Source: Diprion similis (lineage: Eukaryota; Arthropoda; Insecta; Hymenoptera; Diprionidae). From it: a stretch of 64,000 nt of DNA. Under the pieces are notes generated by a model. The model was given only the letters and a program-made list of their open reading frames with translations. It ran no database searches and was not told where the DNA came from. Made by a program: the position numbers and the translations under genes. This document shows positions 27,851 to 41,300 of the stretch, piece by piece. Numbering within the stretch: the first letter of the stretch is position 1; the number at the start of each line of letters is the position of its first letter. The DNA lies in contig NC_060107.1 in assembly GCF_021155765.1 (NCBI RefSeq), positions 15,300,501-15,364,500 on the forward strand. Reading direction: 5' to 3'.

Positions 27851-30800
27851 AAATCCTTAGTGCGTAAAGTATAGTCTTTCGGGTATGCGCGTGCGCGGAC
27901 GTTGTTTTTTCAATACTGTTCAGAAATCTGGGAACCTTGCGCAACGCCCGTAAGCTTCGAAAATTGAAGCACAATTAAAATGCTTTTTTCACACTGAGGC
28001 TTTCTTTTGCGCACACATAATCTCAACTTCACGGGCTCTCAGTGGCAAGTTCGATTCTTCTCGGATTAATCTTTCCGCGTAGGTGTTGAAAAAAATGTCG
28101 TTTGTGTCACGTGCGGATAGGCGATATCTGAATCGTGTGATGACAGCACTCGTCTTCGGTTCTTGCCGCAAGCGCCGCGCTCGTTCACACAATATATTAT
28201 TTCGTAGCGAGGAAATATTTTTGTGATTATATTCGAGCTGAATTATCGAAAATGTTATTTGATAATAATCTGAAACTCGGGTAAATTCATTGCCTATATA
28301 AAAGTCAGGCGCTCTACATTATTCGTTAATTAGACATCACCATCTTGACCAAGTATCTTCGGCAGTGAATAAAGCATTAAATGTAGTTATAACACAGAGT
28401 AGCAATGTTTCACATGTGTCTAAAATCAGGACACTCAGTCATAATTTTTCTCGGAGGACATCGTATATCTGGTTCTATAACAATGTAAAAATAGGTAGCA
28501 GAGATCACTCGGCGAGGTGGAGAATCTGAATCGGTGATTTGAGTCGCGGCGAGATATTTGGGCGATTATATGATTGAGATTAACCTTCCTCTGCGACGGA
28601 TAGACGCACGGATAAGTACAGGCGATGGTTCGTGAATGTGTATAGAGTTCGCTCAGAAGCACCCCGCCGCGAGTTCTATAGGCGCGAAGCATCCTGTTGC
28701 ACAAAACCACGGCGCATAGGTCCGAGCAACAATAAGAAAGGTTGCATTATAAAGCAACCCATGCCCACCTGGAGACATCTAGACGGGGGGTCGCCCGATC
28801 CGTTGACACAACTCATTTTTACGCGGTGTCCCACGCACGATGGGCGGCCGGCCACTCTAGCTGGTCACACCAGCCTCGAGTGTTTATACAACCGAACTGA
28901 CTGAGTAATGGTGTGAGATCTGTGGCATGTCATAGGGGGCGCTGTATCGCTCTGTACCATCTGAGTCGCCCGCGGTGCGACTCCTCACTAAACTCAAGAG
29001 GGGGGAAACCCTCCGAAGGACATCTTCTGGCCCACACATTGCCTTAGCATTCTATTAGGATGCTTCAACGGTTTATTTCACGTATATAATGCATCTATTT
29101 ACGGCACGTCCTGCGCCTCCTTCTCGTTATCCCATGACGCCTGCATTCAAAATGCTGTCGGGCGAGTTTCTTCTTTCAAGAGCATTTCGGATTTGCCTGT
29201 TTTACCAACAAATTCAGCAAATCGCGTTTCACCCGTTTTTCTCCTTTCAAGTAATAAAGGATCATCAAATTTTGGAAACTATGATATATTGCTTCATGGC
29301 CATCAGAGAGAGTTCAGAAAATTTATGTGAACATATTTAGAGCCAATTCTCACCATCTGTAAGGTTATATAGCAAGATAGTTTTTTTGTAAATTGCTCGA
29401 ACTTTTTCTTGATGACTAAAAAAAAAAAACAACGGAATCATAAAATGTGCAAGTTTTCAAAATCTAAGGCGATTTTTTCTTAATTGCGTCGTTAAATTTG
29501 TGGGTTCGATATTGTATTAATCGAAGAATTCATACTCAGGCCTTATAGATGTATTGGTCTCATGTGATTACACAGGTCTGCAAAAGAATTATTTTTTTTT
29601 CAGCTGCATGGGATGTTTTTGGTAGATGATAAGTTTTCGAGTGTGCTGAATCCAAAAATGACTTCCATTTCCCTCCGCCACGTACAGTATTCTTGCAAAA
29701 TACAAGACATTTCCATAAAAAAGCTTAATAATAATGAAAAAACCATAATTTTATTACAACGACTTGATCAATACTTCGTATAAAATTAAACAATTTTTTG
29801 AAGAAATGTATTTAACATTCCGTGTTCATTATTTATTCCGTGCTCGCTTATGAAACCTTTTCTTCTTCTCTTTGATACACCCCCGAACACGCTTCCGCTT
29901 TCCATTTTCTGTTACCTCGTTTGTAATTATTCTTGAGTCTCACTTTAATACACATTAAATGAAAGTGAGAAATCATTTTTGCATAGGGGTTTTAGAACCA
30001 AGAATACGATATCAGATTTCGAATTAAACGGGAGTTTCACTCTAACAATAAGTGAAACTAAAATTACGAGTTCAAGAACAAACCTGACGTGATGGAACTT
30101 TTTGAGTATTTTTCCCGATTTCAGTAAATTCAAATCTATAAGAAACAGTATAAAAAAACCTGTGCAGTTTTTTGGTTGCAGACCTGTGTTACAGTTATGT
30201 AACACCACCTTGACACGAAACCTCTTACATATAATGCATCAACTCATATCAAACAATCAAACCAATACAAGAATGGAAACGTGCATATAATCGTACAATA
30301 ATTGTACATGCATTTAATAGCTCTATGGATGCGGCTCTGATGAATGGTCAACGGGGAGAAACTTTAGGGGTTACGGAGTCCCCCGGAAGCCATAACAATT
30401 CAATTAATTTGGTGAGTGGGTATATACTAGCGTTTGTATATTATTGCTTCCGCGACGTAAATACGGTCGCATTTAAACCAATCGTGTTGTTGCTCTTTTG
30501 TTGAACGACCAGCAGCTTCTCTTATCGTTTAATTACTGTTAATCAACATCGCCTGGGTATTTACAAAGCGGGTTGCTGCATTTGAAATCAAGTTGCTGGT
30601 TGAAACGAAGGATTTGGGTTCTGCGCGAGAAGCTCAAATGGCCGGCTTCAATATATCGTACATTTTAAGTGCAGTTTAAATAACATTATCCGCAAAGTAA
30701 CCGCTTAAAACTTGCACACGGAGAATGATGGCAGCTGTACTTTGCAAATTATGCGTAGAAGTATTTTTTGTTTTCAGAGAAGTTGAAGAAAATTGAAGAC

Positions 30801-31005
30801 TTGCTGGATTACCTGTCACTCATCATTCAGAATGTTTCCGTTTCGTGAAATGATGAGTGGTCTTAAAATCGGAATATTTGAGACGTAAGCTTTCCTGAAA
30901 TCTCCAGATTCACGTCACCGCGACAAGCTCACAGACACAGGGAGACAGAATATATGCTTCAATGATGTTTAGGCGGCGAGATAACTCGCCGGGGGAGAGA
31001 CAGAC

Positions 31006-31054
31006 GGGCAGGCAAGCAGGCAGGCAGGCAGTCAGGCAGGCAGGCAGGCTGGCT
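31006..31054. repeat. (CAGG)n tandem repeat
   Basis: About ten CAGG units with a few substitutions; the reverse strand reads as Cys-Leu-Pro repeats, which is an artefact. Confidence 0.85.
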
Positions 31055-32945
31055 GGTGGATGGACAGATACACTCGTCTGCGTGGTGTAGAACCTTAACT
31101 GGTGGGATGGGTGTGCTGCAGTTCTTGGTACCGCCGACACTGTCGCCAGTTTGATAAGCGAAGTAGGCAGTAGGTAGCTGGCTAGCTGTAAGTGGCACGT
31201 GTCCTGTATCTCCTTGTTCATAGAGCTCAGTGGCTCCTCTTTTGAACTTGGCCTCGTAAGTGCGGTCGGTTAGATAAATAGGAGACGTCAGCCAGTAGCG
31301 AGTCTGCCATCTTCTTCACGATAGCTTCCCGGGCACACTTTTCATTCCCGGTTTTCTCAAGAGCCAGGATTACCTCAAGCATTTTGTTACATGGACTGAG
31401 CGATACTCCCACGGCGATTATGAGTCAGAACTTGCCAGTCAAGTGTAGTTCTTCCATCGAAAAGCTCCGCTTTCAGAGCAGGCGGCAAACTATGATAAAT
31501 GTTCGGATTTCACTAGACCTCATCGTTTTCAAGTCTAGAGAATCAATTTCGACAATCTTCGAATAGACGTCTAGATACGTTTGAGCGATCAAGGTTCTGT
31601 TGGATGATAATCCAAAAATGAATCAATGGATTTCGATGGTCTTTGTTTAAATCTATGCAGTTCCTTTTATCACGTGACTGATTAGACTTTGACCAAAATC
31701 AACGGAGCTACCCCTAAGTTATTTACAAAATTAAAGTAAAGTTGTAAGCCTGGTCCTTTCGGGCTATCCAATATGTCCTTAGTTTCTTCCAAATCGAATT
31801 TGAAAAATTCTTCGTTGCTTAAAATGATACAATCTTATAGTAGTTATAATTTTATAGTATATGAAAGCCTCGCAATATGTTTAAGAGTCATATTTCACGT
31901 CCACCGATTACTGAGTTCATGGTAATACCAGTCTTAGGTATGATGCGTCAGAAATCTACAGATAACAAGCGTTAGCGTAGGAACAAACTTATGCACAGTG
32001 GCAACGTGGGTGGCTGGATTTCGGCTGCTGATCAAATTCTAGTTACTAATGCCATTGTGGGAAGTTGTTCGTCGGCGGTTCGAAGGTGATCGATCACACG
32101 TACTCACGCGGCCATTTAGGAGAACACGAACACGAATGCGCGCAATACGGCATCTTCATCCATTCTGACTACACAGACGAGTTTTGTTTGGTGTGGGTGT
32201 CCACAAGCGGTCGAGAGACGAGCGATGCACAATACTGAATACAGTGGTAGGTACCTGCGCCGTCAGAAAATGCCAGATCGGCTAACGATGATCCGACAGA
32301 TCGACATCAGCCTCGCTGCGTCCAGCTTGCAGGCACTGAATTCTCAACTCCGATGGGCAACGGAGTGTGCGACAAGTAATGACTGGTGATTGGGATACTT
32401 TCAGATTCGACAAACTCATTTGACAACCCGGGAATCAAATCTTGTCTGCTCATTGTGATCAGGTAGATTTCATTGACAAATGAAACAAACGACTTTTTTG
32501 CGTCTCGAATTCATAAAGAAACTGAACTGTCATGTGATATATAAAAGCAATGATATTGAATTTGTTTTTGCACTCTCATTTCATCGCAAATTTTGTTCAA
32601 TAGTCATTTTCCTCTGAAATAAAATTTCTAGTTCAATTTCAAATTATGGGACTAGATAAACAGAGATTTGGATTGCATTTTTAACTTAACAAAATCTGTT
32701 ATTGCGCAAGTAAATTGGTCATTCAAAGAAAAGTTTATCCAAAATTCAACACAAAGTTCTTAAAATCCGAGAAAACTTCGCATTGCTATCCAGTTGAAGA
32801 AATTGTAAATTATTCCGAAAAATAATATCGTGTTCACCTTTATTTATTCAACATAAATTCTGCAAAGGCGAAGGCTGTAACCATACGAGACAGATATCGG
32901 CCATTCGCATTTGTGCCACACGTTATTTTTCCCAGCACCTGTGAA

Positions 32946-33068
32946 GGAAGGTTTGATCTGAGAAGCATCAAAAGTGTCACTGACAGCGTGAAAAATTGTG
33001 TTGAGATAACTGAACCTCAAGAATACAGTGCATAAAATTGAGTTATTCGAAAGTGCGCATCCGCCATA
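32946..33068 (+). repeat. Dispersed repeat family A, copy 2
   Basis: Second, diverged copy of the element at 27725-27850 (TGCATAAAATTGAGTTATTC here). Confidence 0.6.
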
Positions 33069-36000
33069 TATTATCATTATCCAAAAAAAGCTGATTTCTT
33101 ACATTGTGCAACGTAAAAAAAAAAAAAACTTTGATCACATCGAAGAAATTTTCGGTTCAGATGGAACGAAGAGTATTGAAAAAAAATGTTTTGTTGCAAC
33201 AAGCAATTTTTTTTCTCCCACTGTAAGTATATACAATCAAACCGCTTGTCTAGAATGTATCGCTATTGGTCACACTGCAGTTACCTTGTCGAGTGCAGAG
33301 TGCTTCTGAAGATGATATTTACACACGCTGGAATTTATGCTAATAAGCCTCTTTGCGTGGAAATTCTCTGTTTCGAGAAGCCTTGGTGCCACGGTTGAGT
33401 TTTTAAGAATTCTTTAGGTACGGTGGATTGTCTTCTGTCTTGCGCATTTACTATGCACGATAGAGACAAAGAAAATTGCATTGGAGTGTTTAATAAAATG
33501 GTTCCCTGCATGTTCTGACATCCGCGAGCATATTGGACGTTATGAGGGAACTCCGAAGCGTCGGTCACATTATCGCTGGTACTTATTCTCCATGCAGCAT
33601 TTTGGAATTGCTCATTTTAATCCAAATTGTGCGGTCGCGCAGTGAAGAGGCCACATGTTGTGGTGATCCCCGGTCGTCATTACCAGCCCTTGGCATGGCG
33701 TCATATGGCGCCCCCGAAACGCACCGGCTAGTCGCTCGTCCTTATTCCTTTCACTGCAGCGTTACGACGCTGTCACTACACCCTGTACAAGCCTATAGGT
33801 TATACCCACATAAAGCCCTCCTGATAAACCCGTCTCTCAACCCCTCGCGTGGTCTCATCAACCTGATAACCCTCTCGAAGCGCGTGTCGCCCACTCACAG
33901 TGATTGCCTCGCTCCTTCTCCTCATCCCGCCGTCTTGTCTTCTCCAAATGCACCCTCTTTCACCTTTTACCCGCTTAAGGGGTTGTTGGACCCTCAAGCT
34001 TCAGCGACGAATTTGGAAAATCGTATCTTTATTCACTTCCATATTTTCCGCGAGATAATCTTGCCTCGGAAAACTTAAATACATTGTCAAATACGATTTG
34101 CCGAATCCGTAGGTAAGACAGAAAGATTTGGTAGTATGTCTTCCGATTATCGATCGAGCAATTTTTTTCTAACTCTGAAAGGTTCCTTTGGATTACAAGC
34201 CCGTATGTATAATGAGGATTCAAACGTCGCATTTTGGCACTGTTTTCACCGAATATTCACCCCAGAGATAAAGTATTGCTAGATCTCGATGATTATTTGT
34301 TAACGCACTTATAGTTGCAATTGAAGGAAAATATCTCGTACCTTTATTGTCGACACAAGGACGAGGTCCGGGAGCCAGAGCGAGAGCGAGAGTTAAAACG
34401 CGATCCAATTTCTCAGACCATTGACTGCGGCGACTGCCATCTGTCTAGTCACGCCGTGGCCCCCAGGCTTTTTACAGGCGAACCGTGAAATGCGCAAACA
34501 GAGGGTGTATGGTGAGAGGCAGACAGGCTCCTTTACATTTTAATCAAATCATTTCTGTATTACGCGCATCAGGCGCACCGCGGAGGCAGGAAGGTTCTCT
34601 CCGGCTGAAGGGTTAATTCCTCTGATGAAACGGAGCCGCAATCCATCACCTTGTACGCCTTTCCGACGATATCAACCCTTCGTTAACATACACTATTTAA
34701 CACGAGTGCATTACTCATGGCTTGTAAAACAATTAGGTTTGAGTATCAGTTCAACCCATTCTTGGCTTGATCATATCATAGATGATCAACAACATCATCC
34801 AACAGTACCATCACGACGAGTCTCGAACATTGATTCAACACCATGCCACATTCCAACCCCCGCAGCTTCAAGTTTTTTGATTCTTTTCATGATATGTCGC
34901 GTCGCTTCTTTACGTCAGCCATACGGCTTTTGCTTCTGATTTATTGGAGAGATGTAAAACAAGAGGATACGTCAGGGCAAATCAACTTGGCGAGGAATTT
35001 GCCGTTTTTATAGCAGCCCTAAAATCTTTGTCTCCTTTTCGTCGTCACTTTGCGACACAACGATAACCTTCGATGTGCACGGTTACGAAATGAGAAGGAT
35101 CGAAAGTTACTATATTGAGACTTCAATCGAACATATTTTCTGAGCGAGAAATGCATAGAAATTATTCGTTGTTCGTCAACGTTTTTAAGTCATTCAGAAT
35201 TTACCGACTGATCCGATCGATTGAAAGATGAATTGTTACGCAAAGATTCACTATTTATCACTGGTTCCACTTTTAACCATTTATCTTTTGGTCAGCTTGG
35301 GGCCACCAAACAATTTCACCTGATTTCCGTCCAACTTGGCATTTGGATTTCAGAAGCTAGTGTATTTTTAGGCCATGCTACTTTGTTAAAGCCAGTGAGC
35401 TGCGTGCTTGACAGATTTAAGCTCCGCTGTCTGATGACGGAACGCAAGTATGTTACTGCCGAGTAAACTAAGAAGGTCGTTTATGCCGGAGATCTAGGTG
35501 GCGCGAGATCAATCAGATTAAAGTATGAACGTATGGATGACTCCACTTCATTTCATTTTTTTTTAAATTTTATAAGATGAACATCGGGAGCCATTTCATA
35601 TCAAATGGCCCGATCAAATCTTCTTTTTGATGAGACAAGAAAGGGTACAATAATGGTCTTTTGTTAGATGTTATGAAATTTTCGAAATCGAACATCCTGA
35701 TAAGTTTAGAAGGGGTTTTTCACGAGTCAATTGAATTTCAAAACACGGATACAAGCGTGATTTTCAAATGATGGATAGTAATTTGTTAGTTCAGTGTTTG
35801 AAAGTGAGGTAAAGAAAGATGTTTGTTCCGTTTCCGCGAAATGTTCTCTCAACTCTCTAATTTAAAGTCACCAACCATTGGGCTGATAAATAATCGCGTC
35901 AAACAAGTATACAATCGAGCGACTAACCTAGTGGCTTCCTTCAACTTCTCAATAACAACTTAATTGTGTTTATATTACACCGCCTGTTTATTAAAGGGTA

Positions 36001-36875
36001 AACTCTGATGGATGTGAGTATCCCCGAAAGACTTTTCCTTCCACGGAAAGGAATCGCATCACATCATCCAGCATCTTTGAAGTCCTGTATTGTAGACTTC
36101 ATGTTTTTTTTCCATTTATTTGAAACACTTGATTCTCGAGATTGTGGCTGTCAAAATACCGCAATAAAATCTATTCGACAGATTCAAGTTGTAACTTATT
36201 ACATGATACTTATAAGTATTGTGTATACGAGTGTTCTCAAAAACGACGGAATCGGTTAGACAAAGTCAGAATAATAACCGGACGTCCGTTAGAATATTAA
36301 CAAGATCTTGCAGTTATTACAAAAAGGTACCAAAGTAGTTCTCTTCAAAATTTTCTTCACGACGGAAATTCAATTCACAATCAAATTTTCTGCCCGCGTA
36401 GAATTTTTCACCGAAGAAGTTAGAGATTGGAATATTTCAGACTAATTTCATTAGAATTCTGTGATTCTTTCTGAAAACCTTGATACTGATTCTTTTTCCT
36501 TCTCAAGTAATGTAAAGAATTACAAAGCTTTTCAAAGAATTTCAAAGAAATCTTGATGATTCTCAATCACGTTTCAAGCAAGTAAAAATCAACTCTCTCC
36601 AACAGAGAATTGGGGCTCATAGGATAAGTAATAAACAACTGCAGCTGATGCTGAATTAGTTTACTTGATTTTCTGCGAGTAATGAGTGAAGCTTGATTTG
36701 CGACTGTGACACGAAATAAGTAGGTAAATAATATTGATAAATTTTCGTAATATTAGATTTTCTACTTTAGTCGTTCCTCAGCGCGAGTATCTACTAAAGA
36801 GAATAAAATGGAGAGGGTGTGAGTAACAGATAGAGGAGAGCCCCGGGAGCAGTGGAAGGGGCTTAAAGGTAGTGC

Positions 36876-36897
36876 GGGGGGGGGGGGGGGGGGGGGG
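36876..36897. repeat. Poly(G) tract, 22 bases
   Basis: An uninterrupted run of 22 G residues preceded by other G clusters. It could form a G-quadruplex and is also a likely site of sequencing error. Confidence 0.9.
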
Positions 36898-37330
36898 TGG
36901 CCGCTAGTTCCGTCGAGGAGCGCTTAGCGAGAGCGGTAGGCAAGGCGTGGGGAACAGCGACGCGGGGAGAAAAGGTCGAGTAGGAGAACGGGGGGTCGAT
37001 AAAGTAGCGATCGCGCACGGGACTCAATTACACGCTCCGGCGCGCTCCCCTTTCACCCCCTTTCCAGTCACCATTCAACCTGCTCCCCCATGGGATCACT
37101 AAAAGAACGACTGAGGCTTGCCCCCGCCTGACTGCTTTCTGCGAGGGTGGTAACAGCGGGTGGGTCGTGGGGCATTCAGGGGCAAAGGGGGCAGAGGAGG
37201 AGGGAGGGATACCAGCAGGCAGACAACCCGCGCAACACGGGCCGCGTCGAGAGACCGTCACCGATGCGAGGCTTGGGCGTTGAGGGCGCCGCCTTCCCTC
37301 CGCGCATCTCCTCCGCTACCGAGAAGGGCT

Positions 37331-37379
37331 TCCAGTTCCAGTTCCAGTTCCAGCTCCAGCTCCAGCTCCAGCTCCAGCT
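37331..37379. repeat. CCAGTT/CCAGCT hexamer array
   Basis: Eight tandem hexamers, first CCAGTT then CCAGCT. Translation gives Gln-Phe/Gln-Leu or poly-Ser, but no surrounding coding evidence exists. Confidence 0.9.
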
Positions 37380-37689
37380 TGGGGGTCGGCTACGATTCCA
37401 GCTCCGCCACTCCACTTCTGTTACACTCTAACCGCTATGCGAGTCAATTTATTATTATTATCAGGATGAGGAGATGAGTAGATACATAGAGCGAGAGAAC
37501 GAGAGCGCGAGGATTGAGGAGGAGGGTTAGCTGTATGGTTGGTTCTGTTGGGCACCAAGAGATGGAGACACCATTGCTGGCAGTAGCTTTCGTTCCGGAG
37601 ACTATGCGCGCGTACCTGTTAGCGGCAATTGTTAACCTCCGCGGCTACGTCCGTCGGGCGAAAGTGGAACTCTGGGAGTCGATAAATGG

Positions 37690-38370
37690 AATGCGGGGAA
37701 AAGATGTCTGATGTAATTAAAACGTTGGGTTGAAGACTCTTTATAAATAGCCGAGAGATTTGTAGAAAAGTTTTTAGCTAAAAGGTCGTAAAGAGACGGG
37801 TAAATGGAACTGAACACTGTCTTATACACAGACTTTGAATAGACGAACGACTTTGAATGAACCGCAACAATGAGTTACTTTGAAATGGATAAAAGAAGTT
37901 TGATTGAGTGACAAGGAGTTTATGATCTCTTATGGATATCTAAAAGACGGCTGTTTGACAATTTTTTGGTGCAAAGTGGTAGTAAGACGTCAGATGAAAC
38001 GTGGGACGGTGTCTTAAAAAGACGTTCGAACAATGGCGGATAGACAAATAATGGAACTAAGCCTTGTCTTGAAGACTTTTTCTAAATAAAAAAAATATGT
38101 ATAATAGAACTAAACGGCGTCTCGAATACTTTCCCCGAACAGACAAAAGTTGTCCAACGAAGCTAAACCTTTATAATTAATTCATCGACATTCTTACATA
38201 ATTTTTAGGCCAAAAACCAGTAACAGCATGATATATGTATATACCCGAGGCTGAATATTTGTCGTCTAGACGTCTTTTGGCTGGCGAAAATATCTTCAAG
38301 GTGAAATTTGTTGCTAGATGTCTTCTGCCATGTTTCAGCTTCAAAATTATCGTAAAGACGTCTCCCGCGT
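37690..38370. promoter_or_regulatory. Cluster of GTCT/AGAC (Smad-type) motifs
   Basis: About twenty GTCT or AGAC tetramers lie within 680 bases, where roughly five are expected by chance, including the palindrome GTCTAGAC at 38264-38271. Part of the block is a degenerate tandem repeat around AATGGAACTAA and GTCTTGAAGACTTT, which may alone explain the density. Confidence 0.3.
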
Positions 38371-41300
38371 GTTAGAGAAAGGCATTTGAGACACTCGATT
38401 TCGTTGCATGTTTTTATGATATGCTGGGTAAGCACATACATGTATGTAGTGTATGAGTGATTTAGAAACTAAATAGCATTCTTTTGACATGATGTTCTAT
38501 GATCAAAGTAACAACGATCATTAATTTCTAACCGTATTTGCTGGCGTTCGAAAGGGGAACGAATAATTCTGTTCAGTATTATATAACTATTCACGACTCG
38601 AAAAAGATCCGACATCTATACTCGAATATTTCTCTAAAAAATATGATTATGGTGTTTGCAATAAACAAATTTGACGATTCAGAATGGTTGAAGTGAGCTC
38701 GGATTTCAAATCCTTTGAAATCTCTTTCAAAGCAGTTTTCAGCTATTAGCCACGTGAAATTGAAACGTGGGAAAAAACACGTATATATAATGTAACGACC
38801 ATTCGTTGAATAATAAGCAAACAGACTTCCGGCAGTGGCCGTTATGACTAGATAATATATGAAAGAGAAACGGTAGCACGATAGTAAAACGAAACTAAAA
38901 GTGAACAGAAGCTTTTTCCGCCCGCGAGATAATCGTATTCCGTCCCGAAAAGTCGACTCCGAATGCTCGAGTCGTTTCATCAAAGATGCAGCTGAAGGAG
39001 ACCCGGGAACGAACTAACGAGTGACCGAATGAATGAATAAACTCGGTGTATCCAAACCACCGGATGGGAGGCTGCAGGAAAAGGTGAATCAAGTAGTCCG
39101 GAGGCTTTAAAATGCATTAGAAAGATCCTCAGAGCCTCGGCAGCGTCCATCTCTTTCCCCCCTTTAAAAATTGAACGCATGAAACGAGGCGGACAATAAT
39201 ATTTCACGTGCAGCGAGGCTAATTGAATGCTACCATGGTAGTAGTTCCCATCCTTAAGAGCTCCGGGGTAGGAGGACAATAATTAACCGGCTGTTAGTTT
39301 ACGTCGCCCCCTGCGGTTCGAGGAACACAGCACCATGCACCACCACCGCAAAGAGAGGAGTTCAACCATGCAGCTACGCGAAGTGTCTTCGAAATGCATA
39401 AATATCAAGCGGGCTTCACGGCCCCTCAGTGTGGGGGTCACACCTTCTTATAATTATTAAAAGGACAAATGGCCCTCTGTCAGGTATATACCAACGGGTT
39501 TTCGACCGCCTAATACTGCGGTTCGAGGAAGAAGAATAATTCGAACCATACGGAGTGACGAAGATACACGTTAAGATCATTCAACTGGGTGTTCAGATGT
39601 ACGCAGCCGCCCTACGAATCATCATTCACAATTCAAAACGTATGCTTCGTACTATCGAAATTCTTTCCTTTTAAAAAGCTTCGAATTATTCAAAAAAATT
39701 ATTGCGACTAGGGTGCTGTTTAAGAACTTTACGAGCTCTACGATTTCGCACCCGATATGCAAATGAATGAAAGGTTAACGAAAACTGTCATCTGTTGGTT
39801 TTCTACGAAGAAGAGAACGCTTCTGTTGCGCTTTAGATATGGTTCCACTACGATTTGTATTTTAGAAATTGAGAATCTTTTGAATCTTACCGTTTCACCG
39901 ATAGATTCAGTAAATGTTTGGGAAATAATGGGGTTTACGATCGCGCTTGTTGGGTCATCATCAAGATTCGGAAATCAAAGGAAACAAGGGATTCACAACA
40001 GTTTTAAAGTTACGACACGCTTACCATCCATCAGCTAAATCCGACATTTATTTGTACTGATTGATTAATTAATTTCTTGGTTAATTGAATGAAATTTTTC
40101 ACTTCTCTCAGCGACCATTACAACTTATCGTTTTTTAAAGTTTGAATCGATCCTACCGTTCACGAGAAGACAAGCTAGAGTAAAAAAGTATAAAATACGA
40201 CTTGCTGATTTTGTTAGTAAAATTAAAGCTCCGACATCCCCTAAAGCATATGTCACACTCTACGCAGTACTGTCAAGAAAAATGACGGATGTGTTCGCTG
40301 TTAATCATCATGCGGGATGAAGCCCACCATGAATGTCAGTGGCCTGCTCAACCGAATCCTGAGGGAACATTCAATAAGACGAGACGTAGGTATATTATTG
40401 AGAACACAACTTATACGGCAAATCCATGCTAAACAATATCAATCACGGTGTGAACTTTGCGTTTTTCTATAGTATACTATAATTACTATTAAATGATCAA
40501 TATTATTAATTTTCTCTAAGAAACTGCGTTTATTTGCGTCTTTAATGCCGTCATAAACCAACCCTAACCGAGAGTGAATATACAGTAAAGGGGGTGAAGA
40601 GGGAGAAAGAGGTTCGCGCACGCTCTACAGGGGGGCGCGTCAGTGTCCTTTCCTCCTCGCCCCCCTCCTTCCAGGGCAGCAGCAGACGCGCCTCACCGAG
40701 CCTGCCGGTCACCGCATTCCTGATTCCCCTCCGTTCTCCCGCCCGCAGACTTTAGCCATCCTGACACTCGTATATATACAGTGTATAGTATCATCGTAGT
40801 TGGCTGCTTCAGCTTTTATCCTGCCCCATGGAGATAACATCGCACTTAGAATAAGGGGAGTCCCTACTGAGCGAGCTCCGCGGTGGGCATTCTGGATACA
40901 ACCTGCCACTCGTCAGGCCACCCTCGTATAACCAGATTCCTTTAGCTACCAGTGACTCTGCTATCATTCGGACATTAGGAGGATGCCTACATGCGTATGT
41001 GTACATTGTATGTAAGGGTATAGCTTCAGATTTGGTTTAACATCACGGGCCCTGGTAGCCAGATAGAAAAATAGGTACGTTCAGATATGTATGTACATAC
41101 ATTGTACATACATACTAACCCATCAAGCATTAAGAGTATGTCTACCTACGTTGTGTATTAGAACCAAAGTGTTGCATTGCCTATCCAATGGTGGTCAAGA
41201 GTATATTGGAACTCCTTCCTCTTTTACCGACAGGTCATGTCAAGCGTATCATGCACTACAATTTTCTCCCTCTCTCTCAAGGGAATTTAAAAAACATGTA

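Larger units (their letters stand above)
25386..36770. other. Gene-poor region, left part
   Basis: No supportable gene. The longest open frame (33533-34078, 181 codons from a TTG) is in CT-rich DNA and looks accidental. It contains dispersed repeat copies at 27725-27850 and 32946-33068 and a (CAGG)n at 31006-31054. A TF-site-like AT-rich patch (TTTAATTACTGTTAATCAAC) lies at about 30527-30546. The block probably holds regulatory DNA for the gene at the right edge, by position only. Confidence 0.45.
36780..37700. other. GC- and purine-rich island
   Basis: A 900-base GC-rich block in the gene-poor region, containing a G22 homopolymer, a hexamer tandem array and many CpGs. Open frames of 94-105 codons are caused by the tandem array. 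Candidate promoter or enhancer, possibly of a non-coding RNA; nothing decisive is visible. Confidence 0.35.

Noticed and set aside
33533..34078. 181-codon open frame on +
   Set aside because: Begins at TTG, lies in CT-rich sequence with few stops, has no domain and no flanking splice or promoter logic.
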